Below, one piece after another: positions 1 through 7,999 of a stretch of 39,236 nt of DNA. The position numbers were made by a program, and so were the translations under genes. Under the pieces are notes generated by a model that had not been told where the DNA came from, searched no databases, and was given only the letters and a program-made list of their open reading frames with translations. The stretch's first letter is position 1; every line of letters begins with the position of its first letter. The stretch is from Bacillus sp. P14.5 (GTDB lineage: Bacteria; Bacillota; Bacilli; Bacillales; Bacillaceae_B): the NCBI RefSeq assembly GCF_003316765.1, contig NZ_NIJF01000011.1, positions 1 to 39,236 on the forward strand, in the 5' to 3' direction.

Positions 1-279
1 AAAAACTTCATTCCTAATCGTACAATTGAGTACAACGATAACCGCATAAGTAAGTTCATTGCCCAATATGGAAAATGTGCCGTTACAGGTAGTGAACTAG
101 GCAAACATGATTGGCACTGTCATCATAAAGTCCCGTATCATCTCTCCAGAGATGACACGTACTCAAATTTGATTGTGCTGCATGAAATCGTCCACCGCCT
201 GGTTCATTTAAAGGATATTGAAAAGATGAAAGATTTAATGAAAACTCTAGAGTTAAATAAAAACAAATCCAAAAGGTAA
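1..279 (+). CDS. Group II intron reverse transcriptase/maturase, C-terminal HNH fragment (5' end outside window)
   Basis: The reading frame is open from base 1 to a TAA at 277-279, so only the last 92 residues of a larger protein are present. They carry an HNH homing-endonuclease module: a Cys of a CxxTG pair near residue 32, then CHHKVP, an Asn in DTYSNLIVLH, and a final HRLVH. In group II intron-encoded proteins this domain follows the reverse transcriptase and maturase X domains and nicks the second target strand during retrohoming. The intron domain V lies about 100 bases downstream, which confirms the assignment. The minus-strand frame over 83-316 is a shadow. Whether the RT domain is intact cannot be seen. 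Confidence 0.9.
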   Translation, partial: KNFIPNRTIEYNDNRISKFIAQYGKCAVTGSELGKHDWHCHHKVPYHLSRDDTYSNLIVLHEIVHRLVHLKDIEKMKDLMKTLELNKNKSKR

Positions 280-376
280 ATGAACTCCGAAAACATTGCG
301 GAAACGACTCAATCATAAATTGGAATCAAAGTGCTTCTATTAATTACATAGAAATGAATGAATTGGATTAGTTGGG

Positions 377-410
377 GCGCCGTATGCGGTGAAAGCCGCA
401 CGTACGGTGC
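377..410 (+). ncRNA. Group II intron domain V
   Basis: This is an exact 34-nt domain V. The outer GCGCCGUA strand pairs with UACGGUGC, a two-base bulge follows, and an inner GCGGU/GCCGC stem is capped by a GAAA tetraloop. It is the catalytic core of the intron ribozyme and the most conserved part of the element. Confidence 0.92.
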
Positions 411-510
411 TAGCAGGGGGAAAAGGGAGCGATAACTTCAAACCCTTACCTATCTGTCATGAAGAAGGGCTTTCTTTCTTAATATGTATATTTTTGAAGG
501 GGGAGTTAAC

Positions 511-903
511 TTGAAGAGAAAGCTTCCGACTCTTATTATTGTTTTGGTTGTTTTATTAGGAGTATTACTGATGTTCTATCAAACTGAAAAAATGGAACAA
601 TCAAGGACTTTAGAAGCTAAAAGACAAGAGGTACTGGATAAATTGTCTAATAATTTAAGCCATTTTAATCCTGTTCTTGATGCTTTTGTTGATAACGATT
701 ACAACACTACAATTGCATCTAAAATTAGTTCGGAAGGTATAGTCGAATATGATAGAGGATTGGCAAAAAACAAATCTCCTTTGGGAAATTATCTAGTTAA
801 ATATAATTTAAATAATATGGAGATTGTTTCTGAAGAAATAGAAATAACTAATCCCGATTACTCTGAAGAGTGGCGAGAATTTCAAAAAGAAAACAAAAAG
901 TGA
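511..903 (+). CDS. Small membrane-anchored extracytoplasmic protein, unknown function
   Basis: I place the start at the TTG at 511, because AAGGGGGAG sits five bases before it; the upstream ATG at 484 has no ribosome site. The roughly 130-residue product begins with a short KRK stretch, then one hydrophobic segment (LPTLIIVLVVLLGVLLMFY), then a charged soluble region rich in Glu, Asn and Lys. This is a type II anchor with an outward domain. No family was recognised. It lies just downstream of the group II intron, with no gene between them. Confidence 0.6.
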   Translation: MKRKLPTLIIVLVVLLGVLLMFYQTEKMEQSRTLEAKRQEVLDKLSNNLSHFNPVLDAFVDNDYNTTIASKISSEGIVEYDRGLAKNKSPLGNYLVKYNLNNMEIVSEEIEITNPDYSEEWREFQKENKK

Positions 904-912
904 TTTTTTAAC

Positions 913-947
913 GGTGGCGTTTGCTGAGCAAGCAACCACCCTCTCTT
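913..947 (+). terminator. Probable rho-independent terminator
   Basis: GGTGG (913-917) and TTGCT (921-925) pair with AGCAA and CCACC (931-940), leaving a small bulge, and a pyrimidine-rich tail follows. It closes the 511-903 gene. The U-tract is weak. Confidence 0.45.
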
Positions 948-1038
948 CAAGTAATGGGAGTTTAGTTGAACAAAGCAGTTAATATTACTTCGAGAAAATT
1001 TATGGGGGCTAGTTGTTGAAAATACCAATATCAATTTT

Positions 1039-1374
1039 ATGCTTTGTATTTTTTTATTTGCTGTTTTAACTTCTGGTTGTTATTCAAACAGTAATCAAAT
1101 TGAAGGCGAAAAAGGTTACTTGGCACAAAACGGAACTGTTGTTGCTTTAGAAGAGAACAAAATCCTTATTGTAGAAGGTGCAACAATAGAAGATATAAAT
1201 AACCTAACACCAAAAGAAATTATCAATAAATACGATGACGGTGTATGGTTCAGTTTAGGGACAGATACTCCAGAGGGGTTGGATGTAGGTGTGATAGTAA
1301 GAGTTTCGTATAACTCACTCGATACTTCTTTACCCGCCTTTGGTGAAGCTAAAGAAATTAAGATTATAGAATAA
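1039..1374 (+). CDS. DUF3221-like lipoprotein, probably frameshifted at its 5' end
   Basis: The product starts LFAVLTSGCYSN, a lipoprotein-type signal with its Cys, followed by a small domain (GYLAQNGTVVALEENKIL ... DGVWFS ... SLPAFGEAKEIKII) resembling DUF3221 proteins of Bacillus. The ATG at 1039 has no ribosome site and gives a signal peptide without a basic n-region. A better start is the TTG at 1016, with GGGGG upstream, which begins L-K-I-P-I-S-I-L. That frame runs into a stop at 1067 unless one T is added to the T7 tract at 1049-1055. With eight Ts the two frames join into a complete lipoprotein signal. The original gene is therefore probably 1016-1374 with a one-base deletion. It is either a sequencing error, a mutation, or a slippage switch. 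Confidence 0.6.
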   Translation: MLCIFLFAVLTSGCYSNSNQIEGEKGYLAQNGTVVALEENKILIVEGATIEDINNLTPKEIINKYDDGVWFSLGTDTPEGLDVGVIVRVSYNSLDTSLPAFGEAKEIKIIE

Positions 1375-1837
1375 AGGCACCCCAAAATTTTTATTTCGTC
1401 TCAATATACTGAGAATACTAGGGTTTTGAGACATTTTCGGCAAATCCAGAGTGACTTCCTATAATATATGTTATGTAAACTTGAAGCAAATTCAAAGAGA
1501 CCATAAGCGTTTCCCCATGTTCCCAATAACTTTAACTCCAGTTCTTCTTCTCATTCCTGGAGGTTTGCTTCCTAGATGCCTTACATATGATTTGGCATCC
1601 CGTTAGCTTTTAAATTTTTTATCTTAGAATATTTCTTTTTAAAACTAAACCTCATGAATCCATTTCCGAATCGTGTTTATTCTGCATATAATACCCATGG
1701 TGATTGGAGCTCCGTTTTAATAAACAAAGAATCGTTCACGAATAAACGTTCTGTGTTGCGAAAAATGGCACTTATATGGACGATCGAGGATGAATTTGGT
1801 TTGTATAAAGCAGGAAAAATAAGCTGCTTAAAGCAGC
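1375..1837. other. Gene-poor stretch
   Basis: I see no convincing gene. A 6-bp inverted pair (GTCTCA 1398-1403, TGAGAC 1427-1432) may be the worn end of a mobile element, but no transposase remnant could be supported. The plus-strand frame from 1654 is antisense to the relic gene at 1838-2139. Confidence 0.4.
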
Positions 1838-1840
1838 TTA
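1814..1840 (-). terminator. Rho-independent terminator
   Basis: On the minus strand AAGCTGC pairs with GCAGCTT (1821-1839) and is followed by ATTTTT. It overlaps the stop codon of the 1838-2139 relic. Confidence 0.75.
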
Positions 1841-2139
1841 AGAGATATTTTTTAACATATGCTTATACTTTTGCACCATCATCCATTGCATTTCCGGTGA
1901 AGCCAGCGGAATTGAAGTTGATAGTTCCCATTGAAACTGAACTTCATGGTTTCGATTAGGATCATTAAGTAAAATCATGACAGCGACATGGTTTTGTAAA
2001 GTGTCTATGTGGCTTTGCAGTATTTTTTTAAGAGCGTGATTTCTGACATTTTGATGATAAATTCCCAGCTTGGATATAACTCCTTCATGGCAGCCAGGTG
2101 TTCAGCCATCAGGCCAAGATCGATAGCAGGCAGTTTCAT
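1838..2139 (-). pseudogene. Frameshifted small helical protein gene (about 100 residues)
   Basis: A strong ribosome site (AAGGAGGG) precedes the ATG at 2137-2139. The frame reads MKLPAIDLGLMAEHLAA, then breaks. In the next frame it continues HEGVISKLGIYHQNVRNH ... LQNHVAVMILLNDPNRN ... and ends at a TAA that overlaps the terminator. Adding one base to the GG at 2089-2090 restores a single frame of about 100 residues. The product would be a soluble, mostly helical, His-rich protein. It recalls small Bacillaceae proteins beginning with LPAIDL and MAEHLAAHEG, but I cannot name the family; a link to spore coat is only a guess. A clean ribosome site and terminator suggest recent decay or a sequencing error. 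Confidence 0.65.
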
Positions 2140-2203
2140 CTCTGCACCCTCCTTATTATAAAGGGTATTCAGAAAAATGTGGGATGAAGCTTCCCTTTTG
2201 GTT

Positions 2204-3271
2204 TTACAACAACTTTTTATTTTGAATTCGTCTCAAAACCCAAGGTATCTTTCCGAGAGATGATCTGTTTTTAAATACAGCAAATCCCTGTTTATTTCCT
2301 AATTCTAATAAGAATGGTGTTTTCCTTGTATCCTCATAAAACTCACCTTCACCTGTATCAATAAATCCTTTTAAATTTGCGTATAAAACATCTCCTTGTC
2401 TTCTGGAAGTGTACAGCGAATGAGAAGAAGATCGATATCCTTCTATTACAGCACATTCACCGGCACCGAAGATAAATGGATACTTCTTTACCTGCAGAGT
2501 TTTCTCTATAGTTAAATAACCCTCTTCATTGACAGGAAGCTTAGAAAGTTTAAGTAAATCGGGGGCTTTTGAGTTTAGTAATAAAAGCAATTTACCGAAA
2601 GGGATTATACTCGAATTTATGTTTATTATATCTTCTTCAATTTTCTTAATAGTATCGCCTTCATAAAGAATAATCCCGTCTTCCCTAAGCCGTTTTGCTA
2701 TCGTTTTGGATATTTTCTCATCCATTTCAGGAAGAAGCCTGTTTTGGGCAATGAGCGTGATGGGACTGTTTTTTTGTTTGGTTCGCCAGGCTTGCAGTGA
2801 CGATGCTATTTCCACTGCGGCAGCATTTTCTCCGATGATGACAGGATTGTCAGCTCGTCGGACAGCATTAACAGCATTTGTGAATTGATAGTTTGGCTTG
2901 ATCGTAAAAATATTTTTAGATAGAGATATATTATTCGTCCTGCTGGTCATTGAACCTATATTTAATGAGATAATATTAAAATCCAGGATGTCTCCTTCTG
3001 CAGTCAATGCCTGTTTCTGTACGGGATCTATAGACAGTATAGCTCCTTCTTTCCAATTGACTCCCGCGACCCTTGCAAGCTCCTCCAGATCAACTCTGAT
3101 ATCCTCCTCTTTATATGTGCCTTCAGAATAACCCGGAAACAGTTCAGGGAAGTACTGATATTTTGATGGCGATATTAATGTTATGTCAACTTCCTTTAAA
3201 GACTCTTCTTTTAATCTCTTTAAAACCTGTATATGAGAATGGCCTCCTCCGACCAATAAAAGTTTTTTCAT
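2204..3271 (-). CDS. FAD-dependent pyridine nucleotide-disulfide oxidoreductase family protein
   Basis: The product is about 355 residues. It begins MKKLLLVGGGHSHIQVL, an FAD-binding dinucleotide fold with the GGGHSH signature known from the oxidoreductases found fused or linked to SelD (TIGR03169-like) and from NDH-2-type enzymes. A second nucleotide-binding region lies at PVIIGENAAAVEIAS, and a C-terminal GAGECAVI motif contacts FAD. The redox Cys pair of classical disulfide reductases is not evident. I chose the ATG at 3269-3271, preceded by AGAAAGG; the GTG at 3301 lacks a ribosome site. It is last in the minus-strand run from the GntR gene, so a role in the same pathway is likely but the substrate is unknown. 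Confidence 0.8.
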   Translation of the reverse strand: MKKLLLVGGGHSHIQVLKRLKEESLKEVDITLISPSKYQYFPELFPGYSEGTYKEEDIRVDLEELARVAGVNWKEGAILSIDPVQKQALTAEGDILDFNIISLNIGSMTSRTNNISLSKNIFTIKPNYQFTNAVNAVRRADNPVIIGENAAAVEIASSLQAWRTKQKNSPITLIAQNRLLPEMDEKISKTIAKRLREDGIILYEGDTIKKIEEDIININSSIIPFGKLLLLLNSKAPDLLKLSKLPVNEEGYLTIEKTLQVKKYPFIFGAGECAVIEGYRSSSHSLYTSRRQGDVLYANLKGFIDTGEGEFYEDTRKTPFLLELGNKQGFAVFKNRSSLGKIPWVLRRIQNKKLL

Positions 3272-3396
3272 TATGTAACAACCTTTCTTGTTATGTGGCA
3301 CTAATCAGTTTACAGGTAAGTAGACTATGAAAACAAACGATTTTATTTATAAATAACAAAAGACCGCATGAAATAGCGGTCAGTTCACTGCAACTG

Positions 3397-4221
3397 TTAT
3401 TTAGAGTTTCCTCGAAATTCCTGGCTCATTTTTTTCCTCATAATCCTTCCATATAATAAAGGAGTAAAGCGGCTTACTACCATTGAGAGTTTGGCGATTG
3501 GACTAATGTATATCCTTTTCTTATTTGCACTGATTCCTTTTACTATTTGTTCTGCTACTATTTCAGGTGTTAAAACATTTCCTACTGTTTGCTTTTTATT
3601 AGAAACATGTTTGCCGTCCCCTCCCATAGCTGTGTGTTCCATAGCCGTTTTCATAAAAGAGGGACAGACCATTAACACATTTACTCCTTCTTCCTCCACT
3701 TCTGCTCGCAGGGTCTCAAAAAATCCATGAAGAGCATGCTTACTGGCTGCGTAGCCTGTTCGACCAAATACAGGGGCAAAACCGGCGACGCTTGATACGA
3801 CTACGTAGGTTCCTTGCCGCTGTATGATTTGCTTCAGTGTGTAATGAGTAAGGTTAATCGTTCCATTCACATTTACTTTAATTACATTTTCAAGGACATC
3901 CAGCTTTGTCTCTATAAAAGGACTTCGATGAGAAATCCCCGCATTATGAATGACCATGTCGATTCCTAATCCAGATTTTGAAATTTCACCAATAGTCCTT
4001 TGACATTGATTTTTATCGGTTATATCACATATGAAAATATGGCAGGTAATATTTTGTTCGTTCAAAAGCGTTTTTAGCGAATCCAAGTGTCCCCGGTTTA
4101 TGTCGATTGCGAGGATGGTTGCTCCTCTGTTCCCCATTGTTATGCATAGTTCCCTGCCTAAACCACCTGCTGCACCAGTAATTAAAATGTTTTTATGTTT
4201 GAATTGATGTTGGCTTCTCAT
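3397..4221 (-). CDS. Short-chain dehydrogenase/reductase (SDR)
   Basis: A classical SDR of about 274 residues. It has the cofactor motif TGAAGGLG near the N terminus, the NAG motif in HNAGIS, the catalytic Ser in VVSSVAGF and the Tyr-x3-Lys of YAASK. An acidic residue after the second strand (AIDIN) suggests NAD(H). The start at 4221 is preferred because AAAGTGGTGA lies five bases upstream; an in-frame ATG at 4239 has none. The C terminus has a basic region (RKKMSQEFRGNSK) after hydrophobic residues, seen in SDRs that associate with membranes. It follows the epimerase gene closely and probably belongs to the same operon. Substrate unknown. Confidence 0.85.
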   Translation of the reverse strand: MRSQHQFKHKNILITGAAGGLGRELCITMGNRGATILAIDINRGHLDSLKTLLNEQNITCHIFICDITDKNQCQRTIGEISKSGLGIDMVIHNAGISHRSPFIETKLDVLENVIKVNVNGTINLTHYTLKQIIQRQGTYVVVSSVAGFAPVFGRTGYAASKHALHGFFETLRAEVEEEGVNVLMVCPSFMKTAMEHTAMGGDGKHVSNKKQTVGNVLTPEIVAEQIVKGISANKKRIYISPIAKLSMVVSRFTPLLYGRIMRKKMSQEFRGNSK

Positions 4222-4371
4222 AGGATTCACCACTTTCATTAAGAGGCCCGCTGAAGCCGGCCTTATATTTCTGTACTTCCAATATCGATTATTAGTTAAC
4301 CGGTTTTTTCTCCAAGAAAAACTGAAATACTTCCTTAGATGAATACTTAGGGGTATAACCGAATTCTGTTT

Positions 4372-5238
4372 TTAATTTTTGTTATCCAGAACAGGGCGGT
4401 AGCGTAAAAAATTGACTTGTTCCTCCCCATACTGGGTTAGTGACAGCCTTTTTAAAATGAACAATCCTGATGTCAGCAGCCAAGCCGGAATGCGGATAAC
4501 CTTTTTATTCAATATTGCAGCGATTTCATCAATGGAAAGCGAGCCATCTCCCGCCACATTGAAGATTCCAACTTCATTCCCGGTTATTGCTTTCATTAAG
4601 CATTCAATAACATCCTGGTCCCAGATGAATACAAATGGACTATCTGATCCATAGATGCCGAGGAGACTTTTCTTCTCAAATAGATTCGTAATCTGGTTAT
4701 TGGTGTTTTCACCTAATATCGTACCGATCCGAAATATTACTTGCTGCAGCTGCGGATTTTCCTTCCTATATTTGCACATGAGCTCTTCTACAAGACGTTT
4801 ATGATAGGAATAAGCAAATTCTTCATTGCCTCGGATGGGATGTTCCTCTGTTAGCAAAGAGGGGTTATCCGCATGATAGCCATAAGCTGCACCGCTCGAC
4901 GTAGTGATGATCCGTTTAACATTATTGGCTGTGCAGGCCTTTAAGAGGTTTTCAGTGCCGAGTACGTCAACTGAATATTCGAATTCCCGGTTGCTTTTCT
5001 TGCCTGGTGTTACGATTGAAGCCAGGTGGACAACAGTTTGTATGTTGTATTCCTTTATTAATTGACTCACTTCCTGGGAACGGATATCCATCTTGATAAA
5101 TTGGACTGCTGGATGTTTTACAGAAGATTCTTGTATATCGGCAGCAATTATATTCCACGTTCCTTTTGCATTTTCGATTAACCGTTTAAGAAGATTACTT
5201 CCAAGGTATCCCGCAGCTCCGGTTATTAAAATATTCAT
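4372..5238 (-). CDS. NAD-dependent epimerase/dehydratase family protein, C terminus cut by a frameshift
   Basis: This is an extended SDR: TGAAGYLG cofactor loop at residues 7-14, HLAS near residue 72, catalytic SSGAAYG and YSYHK (Tyr-x3-Lys) in the middle. The ATG overlaps the stop of the upstream transporter gene as ATGA, so the two are translationally coupled; GGAGGGATC is the ribosome site. The frame ends VLDNKN at 4372. One extra base in the T5 tract at 4376-4380 would extend it through K-L-K-T-E-F-G-Y-T-P-K-Y, the usual C terminus of this family, to a TAA at 4292-4294. About 26 residues are therefore missing as written. Family members act on nucleotide sugars or other hydroxylated substrates; nothing here fixes the substrate. 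Confidence 0.8.
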   Translation of the reverse strand: MNILITGAAGYLGSNLLKRLIENAKGTWNIIAADIQESSVKHPAVQFIKMDIRSQEVSQLIKEYNIQTVVHLASIVTPGKKSNREFEYSVDVLGTENLLKACTANNVKRIITTSSGAAYGYHADNPSLLTEEHPIRGNEEFAYSYHKRLVEELMCKYRKENPQLQQVIFRIGTILGENTNNQITNLFEKKSLLGIYGSDSPFVFIWDQDVIECLMKAITGNEVGIFNVAGDGSLSIDEIAAILNKKVIRIPAWLLTSGLFILKRLSLTQYGEEQVNFLRYRPVLDNKN

Positions 5239-6164
5239 ATCTGGATCCCTCCACTAACCGGCTGAGAAGGTTTCGGATCTCTTCTCGACCAAAAGGCTGC
5301 AATGGAAAGCCCTGAAACCAAATGCCATACTCCCCACCAGGCAGCTACTATCGCCATGCCGCCCAGACCATCGAAGAAGTTGAAGATCAAGACAAGTCCC
5401 AAACCAGAATTCTGAATTCCTACCTCAATGGCAATGGCCCTTCTATCGCCTTCCGGGAGTTTGAACAAACGGGCTGTAAAGTATCCTGAAAGAATAGCAA
5501 TTAAATTCTGCAAGAAGACCACCAATACAACCATTCCAACAAACTCAACAAAGTAGGTGAAATTGGAAACCAAGGCTGCCAGCAGAAACAGGATAAAGAA
5601 TGCGATGGAGAAATATTTCATTACTTTATTCACCTTTACAGCAAAGACAGGATACTTATATCGAATGAGCATTCCTGCGGCAAGCGGAAGCCCAAGCATC
5701 AAAAAGATTGTAAAAAGCATATCAGCAGGACTAATTGTAAAAGAGCGGATCAAAGATTCTGTCCCGGGGTAAAGCGAACCCCAGAACATGACATTGACTG
5801 GCGTCATAAAAATAGCGATAACAGTTGATACTGCTGACATTGAAATAGATAGCGGTGTGTTGCCTTTAGCCAGATAGGTGATGAAGTTTGAAAGATTGCC
5901 ACCCGGGCAGGCGGCCACCATAAATAACCCCAAAGCGATACTTGGTAGCGGGTTAACCAAGGAAACCAGCAAGAATGTAAATGCAGGCAGTAAAAGAAAT
6001 TGTCCTGTTAGTCCTATCAATATTGGTTTAGGGGTAGAAAAACTTCTTTTGAAATCAGATAGCTTTAAGTCCAAGGCTACCCCGAACATAATAAACCCAA
6101 TGACGATATTTAGGATGTTAAGGCTGGCAGGACTGAAATTGAGTTGTATCTGATCGATATTCAT
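5235..6164 (-). CDS. Bile acid:sodium symporter (BASS) family transporter
   Basis: The 309-residue integral membrane protein has about nine or ten hydrophobic segments. It shows the family hallmarks: FIMFGVALDL in the first helices, ACPGGNLSNFITYLAKGN in the crossing region, and GIQNSGLGL later. Family members co-transport organic anions with sodium, including bile acids, pyruvate and 2-oxo acids in plant plastids. The start codon overlaps the ThDP enzyme stop by one base (TAATG) and its stop overlaps the epimerase start (ATGA). This tight packing suggests that it imports the substrate of the pathway. A branched or aromatic 2-oxo acid would fit the neighbouring ThDP enzyme and dehydrogenase, but that is inference. 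Confidence 0.85.
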   Translation of the reverse strand: MNIDQIQLNFSPASLNILNIVIGFIMFGVALDLKLSDFKRSFSTPKPILIGLTGQFLLLPAFTFLLVSLVNPLPSIALGLFMVAACPGGNLSNFITYLAKGNTPLSISMSAVSTVIAIFMTPVNVMFWGSLYPGTESLIRSFTISPADMLFTIFLMLGLPLAAGMLIRYKYPVFAVKVNKVMKYFSIAFFILFLLAALVSNFTYFVEFVGMVVLVVFLQNLIAILSGYFTARLFKLPEGDRRAIAIEVGIQNSGLGLVLIFNFFDGLGGMAIVAAWWGVWHLVSGLSIAAFWSRRDPKPSQPVSGGIQI

Positions 6165-7912
6165 TATTTGCCTTTAGGCTCTTGATGCATATCTTTAAAA
6201 TATTTTAGTCCCGGTGCCCACATATGTTTAACTGGATCCACATCCACATGGATGACTGAACATCTGCCCGTTTCTAAAGACCTTTCAATGGCCGTCTTTA
6301 AGTCTTTCGGGTCATTGACGTGTTCTCCATGGGCCCCCATACTCTGGGCTAGCCGGTCAAATTGGATTACCCCTAAATCCGCATTGATCGTTTCTTCAGG
6401 ACTTAACGATTTTTTTATAAGTGTTTTAACCGGTTTCAGTGCAAATTGCTGATTCATTTTCACCATTCCCCACTGTTTGTCACACATGACAATAAATATG
6501 ACTTGCAAACCGTTTCTAACGGCTGTTTCAACTTCTTGAGGATGAAAGCCCATCGCTCCATCGCCTATTATGCAGCAGACCGGTTGTTCCCGATTAGCTG
6601 CAGCGGCTCCTAAGGCCTGCCCTGGCCCAGCTCCCAACATGCCAAATTTGTAAGTGGAAATTACCGATCCCGGCTTATTGACTTGATAGAAAAAGTTTGA
6701 CCAAATAACGGTATTTCCACCATCAAGAACAAACGTTGTATCCTTTGGAAATACATTTTGGCAAATGGAAGGTACCTGCGCAGGATTCATAGGCACAGAC
6801 ATATCCTCCAAGTGCTGATCCAGCTTCTTCCGGTTTTTATCTCTCTCCGCGATAATCTTCTCATTTTTAACTTTCCGCTGATCGATTTGGATTTCTTCTT
6901 TGCGATTGTAGAGATGTTCATTCAACTGAGATAGAAAAGTTTTTACATCAGCTTGGATCGCTAATTCAACTGGCTTGTTTGCCCCTAATATTCCAGGATC
7001 CAAATCTACTTGAATGACTTTCTGGCTTGAATTCCAGTAAGGAGCTTTTCCCCACCAATCTGTTTCCCCCAGCCTTGATCCAAGAACGAGCACTACATCT
7101 GCTTCATTTCTTAGTTTATTATTAGTAGCAATGTGGATCATCGGAAGCATAAGCGGATTTGTTTCAGGAATAGCTCCCCTTGCTGCCCAGCTGGTCGTGA
7201 CCATCGATTGCAGTAGAGCTGCTGCCGTTTCTACTTCCTCGTATGCTTTAGCATGGATAACCCCGCTTCCGGCATGGATAATAGGGTACTCTGCATTTAT
7301 CAGTAGATCCGCCGCTTGTGAAAGCTGTCGATCTGACGCACCTGGCATCTCTGTAACTCTATATTGAGAAGGCTTCCAAAAGGAAATATCACATTTTTGC
7401 TTTGAGTTAATGATGTTTTCTGGAATATCAATATGTACTACTCCCGGCCGGCCTTCAAAACATTTCCTTAGTGCCGTCCTCATCATTTCCGGTATTCTGT
7501 CAAAGGAAGGTACTGCCTGGCTCCATTTGGCTATTTTTGAAATCACTCCCGTTTGATCGAAACATTGGTAAGTCCCTCCCCGATCTGGATACATGATTCC
7601 TGTACGCCTTGCGCTAGTTATAACCAGGACACGATTGCCTTCTCCTTCTTCAACTACCAATCCTGGCAATATGTTCGCCACTCCTGGTCCATTGCTGGCC
7701 ATACATACCCCTAATTTTCCGCTTATTCTTGCATAGGCACCTGCCATATGGGCAGCACTGGTTTCATGCCTGGGAGTAATTAACTCTATTCCCTGGCTTT
7801 TAAGGCTTGAGTAAAAACCAAAATAGGTACCATCTATGATGCCAAAAACCTTCTCTACATTCTCAGCGTTCAACATATTTGCAAGAACTTCTCCGCCTGT
7901 CATCTCTCCCAT
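6164..7912 (-). CDS. Thiamine diphosphate-dependent enzyme (acetolactate synthase / 2-oxo acid decarboxylase superfamily)
   Basis: The 582-residue product has the three-domain layout of the POX/ALS/benzoylformate decarboxylase group. The N-terminal domain has the activating Glu50 in TPRHETSAAHMAGAYAR and the loop GPGVANILPG. The central domain has AGSGVIHA and a DLDPG segment. The C-terminal ThDP-binding domain starts at GDG (450-452). The usual second Asn metal ligand of the NN pair is an Asp here (C477-D478 in IVMCDKQWGM). Start 7912 has AGGAGG seven bases upstream. Between a transporter and a Fe-alcohol dehydrogenase, a decarboxylase or carboligase role producing or joining aldehydes is plausible. 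It is not the housekeeping IlvB, because no small subunit is adjacent. Confidence 0.85.
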   Translation of the reverse strand: MGEMTGGEVLANMLNAENVEKVFGIIDGTYFGFYSSLKSQGIELITPRHETSAAHMAGAYARISGKLGVCMASNGPGVANILPGLVVEEGEGNRVLVITSARRTGIMYPDRGGTYQCFDQTGVISKIAKWSQAVPSFDRIPEMMRTALRKCFEGRPGVVHIDIPENIINSKQKCDISFWKPSQYRVTEMPGASDRQLSQAADLLINAEYPIIHAGSGVIHAKAYEEVETAAALLQSMVTTSWAARGAIPETNPLMLPMIHIATNNKLRNEADVVLVLGSRLGETDWWGKAPYWNSSQKVIQVDLDPGILGANKPVELAIQADVKTFLSQLNEHLYNRKEEIQIDQRKVKNEKIIAERDKNRKKLDQHLEDMSVPMNPAQVPSICQNVFPKDTTFVLDGGNTVIWSNFFYQVNKPGSVISTYKFGMLGAGPGQALGAAAANREQPVCCIIGDGAMGFHPQEVETAVRNGLQVIFIVMCDKQWGMVKMNQQFALKPVKTLIKKSLSPEETINADLGVIQFDRLAQSMGAHGEHVNDPKDLKTAIERSLETGRCSVIHVDVDPVKHMWAPGLKYFKDMHQEPKGK

Positions 7913-7999
7913 GCTTTTCCTCCTGATATTTAAAAATTATTTTTTATTAGTCGCCTTTTCCGTAGGTGTATACATTTTTATCGTAAGTTTTTATGTTAT

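Larger units (their letters stand above)
1..456 (+). mobile_element. 3' end of a group II intron
   Basis: The HNH tail of the intron-encoded protein is followed by a canonical domain V (377-410) and a domain VI-like stem (AAGGG about 423-427 with CCCTT about 443-447). The ribozyme 3' boundary probably lies near 455, just before GTCATGAAG, but the exact base is uncertain by a few positions because the exon junction cannot be verified. Only the 3' part of the element is inside the window. Confidence 0.85.

Noticed and set aside
1398..1432. Insertion sequence end (GTCTCA/TGAGAC pair)
   Set aside because: Six-base arms are too short to support an IS, and I see no transposase remnant that can be trusted.
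1654..1959. Plus-strand open frame of 101 codons
   Set aside because: It has no ribosome site or family likeness and is antisense to the relic gene 1838-2139, which has both.
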